A stretch of DNA of 64,000 nucleotides from contig NZ_SJRW01000002.1 in the NCBI RefSeq assembly GCF_004352825.1, positions 682,001-746,000 of the forward strand, written 5' to 3'. The notes under the pieces were generated by a model. That model made no database searches, was not told where the DNA came from, and saw only the letters and a program-made list of their open reading frames with translations. The translations under genes were made by a program, and so were the position numbers. This stretch comes from Luteimonas arsenica (GTDB taxonomy: Bacteria > Pseudomonadota > Gammaproteobacteria > Xanthomonadales > Xanthomonadaceae). Below are positions 11,045 through 19,212 of this stretch, piece by piece (position 1 is the first letter of the stretch; every line of letters starts with the position of its first letter).

Positions 11045-14000
11045 ATGAATGAGATGGAGTCTAGTCCTGCCGATGCAAGTCCGGCGTCAAGACGGGCGGC
11101 GCGCAAGGCCATCGACGGTGGCCTGAGCCGCGACCGTGGCCGCCTGCTCGGGCTGTGGCGCCGCTGGGACCAGGCGCGCGGCGACGATGCCGCGCGCAAG
11201 GCCTTCGAGCAGGCGCTGGCGCGCTCGCTGGCGCTGCGCGAGGCGCGCGCCGCGAACCTGCCCCGGGCGATGGTCGACCCGTCGCTGCCGATCGCCGGCG
11301 AGGCCGAGCGCATCGTGGAGCTGCTGCGTGCGCACCAGGTGGTCGTGGTGGCCGGCGAAACCGGTTCGGGCAAGACCACCCAGCTGCCCAAGCTGTGCCT
11401 GGCCGCAGGCCGTGGCGCCGCCGGCATGATCGGCTGCACCCAGCCGCGGCGCATCGCCGCACGCGCGGTGGCGCGCCGGGTGGCCGAGGAGCTGCAGGTG
11501 CCGCTGGGCGGCGCGGTCGGCTACCAGGTGCGCTTCACCGAGAACGTGGGCGAACAGACCGCGGTCAAGTTCATGACCGACGGCATCCTGCTGGCCGAGA
11601 TCCAGTCCGACCGCTGGCTGTCGCGATACGACACCCTGATCATCGACGAGGCCCACGAGCGCAGCCTCAACATCGACTTCCTGCTGGGCTACCTGAAGCA
11701 GCTGCTGGCGCGGCGGCCGGACCTGAAGCTGGTGGTGACCTCGGCGACCATCGACACCGCGCGCTTCGCGGCGCACTTCAACGATGCCCCGGTGGTTTCG
11801 GTCGAAGGCCGTGGCTACCCGGTCGAGATGCGCTACCGCCCGCTGGACGGCAGCGGCGGCGAGGACGGCGACGGCAAGTCGGTGAGCGAAGGCATCGTCG
11901 CCGCCTGCGACGAGATCATGCGCGGCGGCCAGGGCATGGGCGGCGACGTGCTGGTGTTCCTGCCCGGCGAGCGCGAGATCCGCGACGCGCACCGCGCGCT
12001 GGAAGGCCGCAAGTACCGCCACACCGAGGTGCTGCCGCTGTATGCGCGGCTGTCGGCGCGCGACCAGGACCGGGTGTTCAACCCGGGACCGCAGCGCCGC
12101 ATCGTGCTCGCCACCAACGTCGCCGAGACCTCGCTGACGGTGCCGCGCATCCACTACGTGGTCGATCCGGGTCTGGCGCGGGTGAAGCGTTACAGTCCGC
12201 GGCAGAAGCTCGACCGCCTGCATATCGAACCGGTCAGCCAGGCCAGCGCCAACCAGCGCGCCGGCCGCTGCGGTCGCATCGCCCCGGGCACCTGCTACCG
12301 GCTCTACGACGAACTCGATTTCGCCGCCCGGCCGGAGTTCACCGATCCCGAGATCCGCCGCGCCGCGCTGGCCGGCGTGATCCTGCGGATGCTGTCGCTG
12401 GGCTTGGGGAACATCGAGGATTTCCCCTTCCTCGAGCCGCCCGACGTGCGCGCGATCGCCGACGGCTGGCAGCAGCTGGCCGAGCTGGGCGCCGTGGACG
12501 CTGCGCGCAAGCTCACCGCGACCGGCCGGCTGATGGCGAAGCTGCCGGTGGACGTGAAGCTGGCGCGCATGCTCGTGGCCGCGAACGAACGCCGCTGCCT
12601 GCGCGAGCTGCTGGTGATCGCCGCCTTCCTGGGCATCCAGGACCCGCGCGAGCGCCCGGCCGACCAGCGCGCCGCGGCCGACGCCGCCCACGCCGCCTTC
12701 AGCGACCCGAAGTCGGAGTTCGTAGCCATCCTCCGGCTATGGGAGGCCTACCGCAACGCGCACGAGGACCTGACCCAGTCGCAGCTGCGCAAGTGGTGCG
12801 ACCGCAACTTCCTCGGCTTCCTGCGCATGCGCGAATGGCGCGAGTTGCACCGGCAGCTGAAGCTGCAGTGCGAAGCCCTCTGGCCCGACCTCGACCTCTC
12901 CGCGCGCGACCTCTTCCCCCGCGAGCGGGGGAATACGCCCGAAGGGCAGATGGGGGCAACCTCGCGAAGATCTGCGCAGGCGGGGGAGGGAGACGAGGCC
13001 TATGCGTCGCTTCATCTTGCGCTGCTGGCTGGCCTGCCGACCCAGGTCGGCCACGCCCTGCCCGAGCGCGACAAGCGCCGGCAGGCCACCTACGAAGGCC
13101 CGCGCGGGCGGCGCTTCCAGCTGTTCCCGGGTTCGACCCTGTCCTCGCGGCCGCCGCCGTGGGTGCTGTCGGCGACCCTGCTCGACACCGAGAAGGTCTG
13201 GGCCCTGACCAATGCCGCCATCGAGCCGGAATGGATCGAAGCCGGCCTGACGCACCTGCTCTCGCGCCGCCATTTCGACCCGCGCTGGTCGCGGAAGCAG
13301 GGGCGGGTGGTCGGCAGCGAGCAGGTTTCGCTGTTCGGCCTGGTGCTGGCCGCGGCGCGGCCCTTCCACTACGGCGTCCACTACCCGGAGGAATCGCGCG
13401 AACTGTTCCTGCGCGATGGCCTGGTCGCCGGCGAGATCAACCTGCGCGCCGACTTCGTCGCCCGCAACCGGCGCACGCTGGCCTCCGCGGAGGAGGAGGA
13501 GGCCAAGCAGCGCCGCACCGGCCTGGTGGTCGACGAGGAGTGGATGCTGCGCTGGTACCGCGACCGCATCCCGGCCGAAGTCATCAGCGCGCAGGCGCTC
13601 GATGCCTGGTATTCGAAGCTGCCGAAGGAGCAGCGCCGCACGCTGCAGTGGACCCGCGACGAGCTGCTGGTTGCCGACGGCAGCGACGCCGACCGCTTCC
13701 CGGCCTACTTCGCGCTGGGCGACGCGCGCCTGGCCGTGCACTACCGCTTCGAACCCGGTGCGCCCGACGACGGCATGACCGTGGTGGTGCCGCTGCACCT
13801 GCTCAACGCCCTGGACGCGCCGCGCCTGGGCTGGCTGGCACCGGGTTTCGTGCAGGAGAAGGCCACCGCCCTGCTGCGCGGCCTGCCCAAGGCGTTGCGC
13901 CGCAACTTCGTGCCCGCGCCCGACTTCGCCCGCGCCTTCGCCGAGGCCCATGGCAGCGCCGATGCGGCGGCCGACAGCATCGACGGCGCCCTGGCACGCT

Positions 14001-15082
14001 TCCTCAAGCGCCTGACCGGGGTGGAGATCGCCGCCACCGACTTCGACGCAGAGGCGGTCGAGCCGCACCTGCGCGCCAACCTGCGCCTGCTCGACGCCGA
14101 CGGCCGCAGGGTGCTGGCCGAATCCCGCGAACTGGACGAACTGCGCGCGCGCTTCGGCGCCCGCGCCGCCGACGCCTTCGCCAGCCACGCCGCCGCCGGC
14201 CTCGCGCGCGAGGCGCTGACTACCTTCCCCGACGCGCCGATTCCGGTCTCGGTGCCGGGCGCCGGCGGCGTGCCCGCGTTCCCGGCGCTGCACGATGATG
14301 GCGATGGTGTGTCGCTGGACGTGCACGCCGACCGCGCCGAGGCCGCGCGCCGGCATCCCGCCGGCGTCCGTCGCCTGCTCACGATCGCGCTCGCCGACCG
14401 CATGCGCCAGGCGCGCAAGCAACTGCCCGTGCAGCCGAAGACGGCGCTGCTCTACGCCGCGATCGAATCCACGGCGCCGCGCGAAGCCGGCGGCAGCCGC
14501 CCGGCCGATACCCTGCGCGAGGACCTGGTGGACGGTGCCTTCGCCGCGCTCACCGCCGAGGGTCTGGTCGAGGTCCGTGATCCCGCCGTCTTTGCCGCGA
14601 AGGTGGAGTCGGTCGGCAAGGCCCTGTTCCCCGAAGCCATGCGCCGCCTGCAGCAGGCCGAGGCGATCCTCGCCCGCGTGGCCGAGGTGCGCGCCGCGCT
14701 GGAAGGCCAGCTGATGGGCTGGGCGCGCGGCAATCTCGACGACATGCAGGCGCAGCTGGCGGCGCTGGTGCCCGCCGGCTTCCTGCGCGACGTGCCCGCG
14801 GCGGCGCTGGCCGACTACCCGCGCTACCTGAAGGCGCTGGCGACCCGCGCCGCCCGTGCGCTCAACGACCCCTCGCGCGACCAGCAGCGCATGCTCGAGA
14901 TCAAGCCCTTCGCCGACGCCCTGGCGCGCGCGCGCGCCGGGGGCCACGAGGGCGATCCGGGCTGGCAGGCCCTGCGCTGGGACCTGGAGGAACTGCGCGT
15001 CCAGCTCTTCGCGCAGGAACTGGGCGCGAAGGGCGGGGTGTCGCCGAAGAAGCTGGCCGCGCGGCTGGCCGCCCTTACTTGA
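11045..15082 (+). CDS. hrpA: HrpA, DEAH-box ATP-dependent RNA helicase
   Basis: This 1345-residue helicase is close to the family length of about 1300. It shows Walker A VAGETGSGKTTQLPKLC (Lys110), DEAH at residues 201-204 (LIIDEAHERSLN), LVVTSATIDTARF, and the C-terminal RecA motifs IVLATNVAETSLTVP and NQRAGRCGRIAPG. HA2 and OB-fold regions and the long HrpA-specific C-terminal domain follow. HrpA acts on RNA in translation quality control, for example on stalled or collided ribosomes. A stretch of about 25 residues near residues 624-649 looks inserted and coincides with a GC-rich hairpin. The gene ends with an 8-bp overlap with a convergent gene. Confidence 0.95.
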   Translation: MNEMESSPADASPASRRAARKAIDGGLSRDRGRLLGLWRRWDQARGDDAARKAFEQALARSLALREARAANLPRAMVDPSLPIAGEAERIVELLRAHQVVVVAGETGSGKTTQLPKLCLAAGRGAAGMIGCTQPRRIAARAVARRVAEELQVPLGGAVGYQVRFTENVGEQTAVKFMTDGILLAEIQSDRWLSRYDTLIIDEAHERSLNIDFLLGYLKQLLARRPDLKLVVTSATIDTARFAAHFNDAPVVSVEGRGYPVEMRYRPLDGSGGEDGDGKSVSEGIVAACDEIMRGGQGMGGDVLVFLPGEREIRDAHRALEGRKYRHTEVLPLYARLSARDQDRVFNPGPQRRIVLATNVAETSLTVPRIHYVVDPGLARVKRYSPRQKLDRLHIEPVSQASANQRAGRCGRIAPGTCYRLYDELDFAARPEFTDPEIRRAALAGVILRMLSLGLGNIEDFPFLEPPDVRAIADGWQQLAELGAVDAARKLTATGRLMAKLPVDVKLARMLVAANERRCLRELLVIAAFLGIQDPRERPADQRAAADAAHAAFSDPKSEFVAILRLWEAYRNAHEDLTQSQLRKWCDRNFLGFLRMREWRELHRQLKLQCEALWPDLDLSARDLFPRERGNTPEGQMGATSRRSAQAGEGDEAYASLHLALLAGLPTQVGHALPERDKRRQATYEGPRGRRFQLFPGSTLSSRPPPWVLSATLLDTEKVWALTNAAIEPEWIEAGLTHLLSRRHFDPRWSRKQGRVVGSEQVSLFGLVLAAARPFHYGVHYPEESRELFLRDGLVAGEINLRADFVARNRRTLASAEEEEAKQRRTGLVVDEEWMLRWYRDRIPAEVISAQALDAWYSKLPKEQRRTLQWTRDELLVADGSDADRFPAYFALGDARLAVHYRFEPGAPDDGMTVVVPLHLLNALDAPRLGWLAPGFVQEKATALLRGLPKALRRNFVPAPDFARAFAEAHGSADAAADSIDGALARFLKRLTGVEIAATDFDAEAVEPHLRANLRLLDADGRRVLAESRELDELRARFGARAADAFASHAAAGLAREALTTFPDAPIPVSVPGAGGVPAFPALHDDGDGVSLDVHADRAEAARRHPAGVRRLLTIALADRMRQARKQLPVQPKTALLYAAIESTAPREAGGSRPADTLREDLVDGAFAALTAEGLVEVRDPAVFAAKVESVGKALFPEAMRRLQQAEAILARVAEVRAALEGQLMGWARGNLDDMQAQLAALVPAGFLRDVPAAALADYPRYLKALATRAARALNDPSRDQQRMLEIKPFADALARARAGGHEGDPGWQALRWDLEELRVQLFAQELGAKGGVSPKKLAARLAALT
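12912..12990. repeat. Possible in-frame repeat insertion inside hrpA
   Basis: TTCCCCC and GGGGGAA (12912-12918 with 12925-12931) form a 7-bp stem. The following sequence, to a GCGGGGGAGGGAG run at 12978-12990, encodes a Gly/Arg/Ser-rich stretch out of character with the flanking HrpA protein. The frame is kept. This could be a small GC-rich mobile repeat tolerated at a surface loop. The assignment rests on composition only. Confidence 0.35.
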
Positions 15083-15557
15083 TGCGGACGACCTTGGCGC
15101 GGGTGTTGTAGCCCTCGACCTTCATGTACCAGGCGTTGCCCATGACGCTGGAGTTCAGGCGCACCGCGGGGTTGTCCAGGCGCACGCCCGACAGCTTGGA
15201 GTCGTCCACCTGCTTCCACACATGGCCGTTGTCCAGGGTGAACTCGCGGCCGGTGGCGAAGCCGCGGAATTCGCCGCTGATGCGCGAATCGATCGGCTCG
15301 CTCGAACCGAAGGTGGCGAAGCCGCGGTGCTCCTCGACGACCTTGGCCTTGGCGTCGCTGGTGGCCTTGGCGGTCTCGTCTTCGATGGTGCGGTTGAGCC
15401 AGGCGTTGAGGCGCGAGAGTTCGTCGGCGCTGAGCTTGTCCAGGCCCGCGGCCTTGAACTCGTCGGGCGTCATCTGGCTCTCGATCGCCTGCTGCTGGGC
15501 GGCGGCGGGCGCTGCGACGAAGAGCAGGGCGGCAAGGAGGATGCTGCGTACCGGCAT
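15075..15557 (-). CDS. Secreted protein of unknown function
   Basis: A 160-residue protein with a clear Sec signal peptide (RSILLAALLFVAAPAAA, cleavage near residue 20) and no recognisable domain. An Asp/Glu/Lys-rich helical segment (about residues 25-75, with LSADELSRLNAWLNRTIEDE) is followed by a likely beta-rich part (SRISGEFRGFATGREFTLDN, then AWYMKVEGYNTRAKVVRI). It is probably periplasmic. It is convergent with hrpA (8-bp overlap) and divergent from relA, with 68 bp between starts. I recognise no function. Codon use matches the neighbours, so there is no sign of recent transfer. Confidence 0.8.
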   Translation of the reverse strand: MPVRSILLAALLFVAAPAAAQQQAIESQMTPDEFKAAGLDKLSADELSRLNAWLNRTIEDETAKATSDAKAKVVEEHRGFATFGSSEPIDSRISGEFRGFATGREFTLDNGHVWKQVDDSKLSGVRLDNPAVRLNSSVMGNAWYMKVEGYNTRAKVVRIK

Positions 15558-15625
15558 GGCGTCTGTTCCCGATGGCGAGGTCGGGCTAGTGTAGACCGTC
15601 CCACCCCCCGCTTTGGCGCTGCGTC

Positions 15626-17797
15626 GTGGTCGACACCGTGGACATCGAGGCCCTGCTGGCGCTGCCGGCGCTGCGTGCGCTGCCGGCGTCGATGGCCGCG
15701 CGGCTGCGCGAGGTCGCGGACGGCGCCCCGGCGCCCTGCATCGACGCCTGGCCCGTACTCCAGGACACCCTGGAGGCGCTGGCGCTGCTGGAGGCCGACG
15801 GCGAGGTGATGGCCGCCGCCATCCTGCACGCGGTGCCGGCCTGGGCGGGACGGTTCGAAGCCGTGGGCAAGGGCCCGGGCGCGGCGATCCCGGCCCTGCT
15901 TGAAGGCCAGGAGGCCGCCAACCAGGTCTGGGCCCTGCACGCCGAACAGGCCTCCGGCCGCGGCCACGAGGGCCTGCGCCGCTTGCTGCTGGCGCTGGTG
16001 CGCGACCTGCGCGTGGTGCTGGTGCTGCTCGCACGGCAGCTGGCGCGGATGCGCGCGGCCACCACGCTTGCCGACGACGAGCGCCTGGCGCTGGCGCGAC
16101 TGACCCGCGACATCCACGCGCCGCTGGCCAACCGCCTGGGCATCTGGCAGCTGAAGTGGGAACTCGAGGACCTGGCCTTCCGCCACCTCGAGCCCGACAC
16201 CTACCGCCGCATCGCCAAGCTCCTCGACGACAAGCGCGCCGGGCGCGAGCGCTACATCGCCGAAGTGACCGCGGTCCTGGGCGAGGCGCTGCGCGCGTCA
16301 GGCATCGACGGCGACATCGCCGGCCGCCCGAAGCACATCTACAGCATCTGGAAGAAGATGCAGAAGAAGGACGTGCCCATCGGCGAACTCTACGACCTGC
16401 GCGCGGTGCGCGTGCTGGTCGACGACGTGCAGGCCTGCTACGCCGCGCTGGGCACGGTGCATGCGCTGTGGACGCCGGTGCCGGGCGAGTTCGACGACTA
16501 CATCGCGCGCCCCAAGAACAACGACTACCGCTCCCTGCACACCGCCGTGGTCGGGCCCGAGGGCAAGACCCTGGAAGTGCAGATCCGCACCCGCGAGATG
16601 CACGAGCAGGCCGAGCGCGGCGTGGCCGCGCACTGGCGCTACAAGGAAAGCGGCGGCTCGCAGCGCTCGGCCGCCGGCGAGGCCGCGGTCAACCGCAAGA
16701 TCGAGTGGATGCGCAGCCTGCTGGAGGCCACCACGGAGACCGGAGACAGCGCGCTGGCCGGCGCCTTCGACACCGAACTGGTCGAGGACCGCATCTACGC
16801 GCTGACTCCGAAGGGCGAGGTGGTCGACCTGCCGCGCGGTGCGACCCCGCTGGACTTCGCCTACCGCGTGCACACCGAGGTCGGCCACCGCTGCCGCGGC
16901 GCCAAGGTCGACGGCCGCATCGTGCCGCTGGACCACGTGCTGCGCAGCGGTGACCGTGTCGAGATCATGACCGCCAAGGTCGCCGAGCCGCGCCGCGACT
17001 GGCTGCTGGCCAACAACGGCTACCTCGCCAGCGCGCGCTCGCGCGAGAAGGTGCGGGCCTGGTTCCACAAGCTCGATCGCGCGCGCAACCTGCAGGACGG
17101 CCGCGAGCTGCTTGAACGCGAGCTCAAGCGCGTGGGCCTGGGCCAGGCCGACCTCGCGCCGGTGCTCAAGCGCTTCAATGTCGACGCCGTGGACGACCTG
17201 CACGTGCTGGTGGCGCTGGGCGATGTCGGCCCGCACCAGGTGGCGCGGGCGCTGGCCGAGCACGAGAAGGCGCAGCGCGAGGCCGCGGCCGGCGAGCCCG
17301 ACGACGGCGTCATCGCCTTGCGCGCGCCACGCCGCGTGCGCCGCGGTGGCGGTCCCGACTTCACCGTGGTCGGCGTCGACAACCTCCTGGCGCAGATCGC
17401 GCGCTGCTGCCAGCCGCTGCCCGGCGAGGCCATCGCCGGCTACCTGACCCGTGCCCGTGGCGTCAGCGTGCACCGGGCCGACTGCGCCTCGTTCGCGCGG
17501 CTGGCGGCGAAGGAACCGCAGCGCGTGCTGGCGGTGGAGTGGGGCGGCCCGGGCAGCGGCCACGACGCCTCCGTGGTGCTGGATGCGGTGGACCGCAAGC
17601 ACCTGCTGAAGGACGTGACCAACCTGATCGCGCAGGAGGACGCGCACGTGCTGTCGATCGATGGTGGTGGCGTGGGGCGCGGGCAGGGCCGGGTCCAGCT
17701 GCGGCTGGGGCTGAGGGTGTCGGACTTCGGCCAGCTCTCGCGGCTGCTGGGACGGCTGGAAGCGCTGCCGGGCGTGGAGCGCGCGCAGCGCGCCTGA
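15626..17797 (+). CDS. relA: RelA, ribosome-associated (p)ppGpp synthetase
   Basis: A 723-residue protein of the RelA/SpoT family. The N-terminal hydrolase region has lost the HD motif (AAILHAVPAWAG where a hydrolase has HDxxED), so it should only synthesise. The synthetase domain has GRPKHIYSIWKKMQKK and the EXDD motif (Glu288-Asp291 in GEFDDYIARP). EXDD, as opposed to RXKD, marks monofunctional RelA. TGS (IYALTPKGEVVDLPRGATPL) and a C-terminal region with C-C (RCCQPLPGE) and ACT domains follow. It makes ppGpp on ribosomes with uncharged tRNA. The start is GTG 15626, 68 bp from the divergent gene. The tRNA-Lys promoter in this window looks like a stringent target. Confidence 0.95.
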   Translation: MVDTVDIEALLALPALRALPASMAARLREVADGAPAPCIDAWPVLQDTLEALALLEADGEVMAAAILHAVPAWAGRFEAVGKGPGAAIPALLEGQEAANQVWALHAEQASGRGHEGLRRLLLALVRDLRVVLVLLARQLARMRAATTLADDERLALARLTRDIHAPLANRLGIWQLKWELEDLAFRHLEPDTYRRIAKLLDDKRAGRERYIAEVTAVLGEALRASGIDGDIAGRPKHIYSIWKKMQKKDVPIGELYDLRAVRVLVDDVQACYAALGTVHALWTPVPGEFDDYIARPKNNDYRSLHTAVVGPEGKTLEVQIRTREMHEQAERGVAAHWRYKESGGSQRSAAGEAAVNRKIEWMRSLLEATTETGDSALAGAFDTELVEDRIYALTPKGEVVDLPRGATPLDFAYRVHTEVGHRCRGAKVDGRIVPLDHVLRSGDRVEIMTAKVAEPRRDWLLANNGYLASARSREKVRAWFHKLDRARNLQDGRELLERELKRVGLGQADLAPVLKRFNVDAVDDLHVLVALGDVGPHQVARALAEHEKAQREAAAGEPDDGVIALRAPRRVRRGGGPDFTVVGVDNLLAQIARCCQPLPGEAIAGYLTRARGVSVHRADCASFARLAAKEPQRVLAVEWGGPGSGHDASVVLDAVDRKHLLKDVTNLIAQEDAHVLSIDGGGVGRGQGRVQLRLGLRVSDFGQLSRLLGRLEALPGVERAQRA

Positions 17798-17823
17798 GAC
17801 GGCGCGTTCATCGCCGGCCGTCT

Positions 17824-19203
17824 ATGCTTCCGCGCGTGAATTCGCGCAGGCACGCCGACCGTTTCCCCGATCCGCCCGGTGCCGGTGCCATCGCGCGCTG
17901 GCTGGCCGCGCTGCCGGAGCGCCTGGGGATGCGCCGCCACTGGCGGGCCTGGCTGATCGGCTCGATGCTGGCGGTGGTCGCGCTGGCGATGCTGCGCGTG
18001 CCGGTCGCGACCTGGCTGTGGCCGCAGACCCGGGCCCAGGCCCTGTACGCCGAGGCCGAGCAGGCCCTGGCCGAAGGCCGCCTGAGCGCGGAAGACGGCA
18101 GCGGCGCGCGCGAACTGTACGAGGCCGCCCTGGCCATGGATCCCGATCGCGCCGAGGCCCGCCAGGGACTCGCGAGGGTGGCGCTGGCCGCGCTGGAGCA
18201 GGCCAGCGCGGCGCTGGCCGAAGACCGCTTCGACGATGCCCGCAGGCAGCTGGCGCTGGCGCGCGCGCTGGCCGTGCCGCGCGCCGAGGCCGACGCCATT
18301 GCCGCCGTGCTGCGCCAGCGCGAGGCGGGCCACGTGGGCGTGGACGGCCTGTTCGCCCACGCCGAGGAGGCCCATGCCCAGGGCCTGATCGAGGGCGGCG
18401 TCGGCAGCGCGCTGCCGCTGTATGCCCACGTGCTGGCCCTGGAGCCCGCCCACGCCGGCGCGCTGCGTGGGCGCGAGGACGCGCTCGCCGAACTGCTCGC
18501 GCAGGCGCGCGAGGCGCTGCGCGCGGGCGACACCGGCGAGGCCGCGCGGCTGGTCGCCATCGTCCGCACCTACGATCCCGTCCACGTCGACCTGCCGGAC
18601 ACCCTGGCGCGACTGATGGAGGAAACCCGGCTGGATGCCGAAGGGCTTGCGCGCCTGCTGGCCGGTGAAGCCGGGCGGCAGGCGGAAGCGGGGGCCGGCG
18701 CGGTGCCGGAGGCCGGCGCGGATGCGGCCCCGATGGATGCGGCGGAGCGGTCACGCCGCGTATCCGCGTTGCTTGCGTCCGCCCGGGCCGCAGAAGCCGC
18801 CGGCCGCCTGCTGGCCCCGCAGGGGGAGGGCGCCGTCGACCAGTTGGCCGAGGCGCTGAGGCTGGCGCCGGATTCAGCGGAAGTGGCCGGGGCGGTGGCC
18901 CGTCTGCTGCCCCTGGTGCGCGACTGCCACATGCGCGAGCTTCGCGCCAACAGCCTCCGCCGGGCCGGTGACTGCCTGGATGCGCGCGCGGCCCTGGGCG
19001 AAGAAGATACCGACCTGGCGTCGGCGCGGCGGCAGTTGGCCGAACGCTGGCTGGCCGTGGGCGATGAGCGCCTGGGCGCGGGCGAGGTCGCCAATGCGCG
19101 CAGCGCGCTGGCCGCCGCGCGCCGGTTCGATCCCGGGGTTCCGGGCCTGGCCGAGTTCGAACTGCGGGTGCGTGCGGCGGCGGCCGCGCTCCGCTTCGAC
19201 TGA
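17824..19203 (+). CDS. Single-pass membrane protein with TPR-like helical repeats
   Basis: A 459-residue protein of unknown function. After a basic N terminus there is one membrane helix (about residues 41-65, WLIGSMLAVVALAMLRVPVA). The rest is Ala/Leu/Arg-rich helices with TPR-like spacing, for example ARELYEAALAMDPDRAEARQ, ALPLYAHVLALEPAHAGALR and VANARSALAAARRFDPGVPG. The likely topology is N-in with a periplasmic repeat domain acting as a protein-protein scaffold. Start ATG 17824 lies 27 nt after relA; GTG 17836 is an alternative. It is convergent with the glycosyltransferase gene. Confidence 0.75.
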   Translation: MLPRVNSRRHADRFPDPPGAGAIARWLAALPERLGMRRHWRAWLIGSMLAVVALAMLRVPVATWLWPQTRAQALYAEAEQALAEGRLSAEDGSGARELYEAALAMDPDRAEARQGLARVALAALEQASAALAEDRFDDARRQLALARALAVPRAEADAIAAVLRQREAGHVGVDGLFAHAEEAHAQGLIEGGVGSALPLYAHVLALEPAHAGALRGREDALAELLAQAREALRAGDTGEAARLVAIVRTYDPVHVDLPDTLARLMEETRLDAEGLARLLAGEAGRQAEAGAGAVPEAGADAAPMDAAERSRRVSALLASARAAEAAGRLLAPQGEGAVDQLAEALRLAPDSAEVAGAVARLLPLVRDCHMRELRANSLRRAGDCLDARAALGEEDTDLASARRQLAERWLAVGDERLGAGEVANARSALAAARRFDPGVPGLAEFELRVRAAAAALRFD

Positions 19204-19212
19204 GCATCGGCT

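Noticed and set aside
12910..12995. Frameshift in hrpA
   Set aside because: Conserved HrpA blocks on both sides are in the same frame, so the gene is not broken.
15626..17797. Bifunctional SpoT/Rel instead of RelA
   Set aside because: The HD hydrolase motif is absent and the synthetase has EXDD instead of RXKD, both features of monofunctional RelA.
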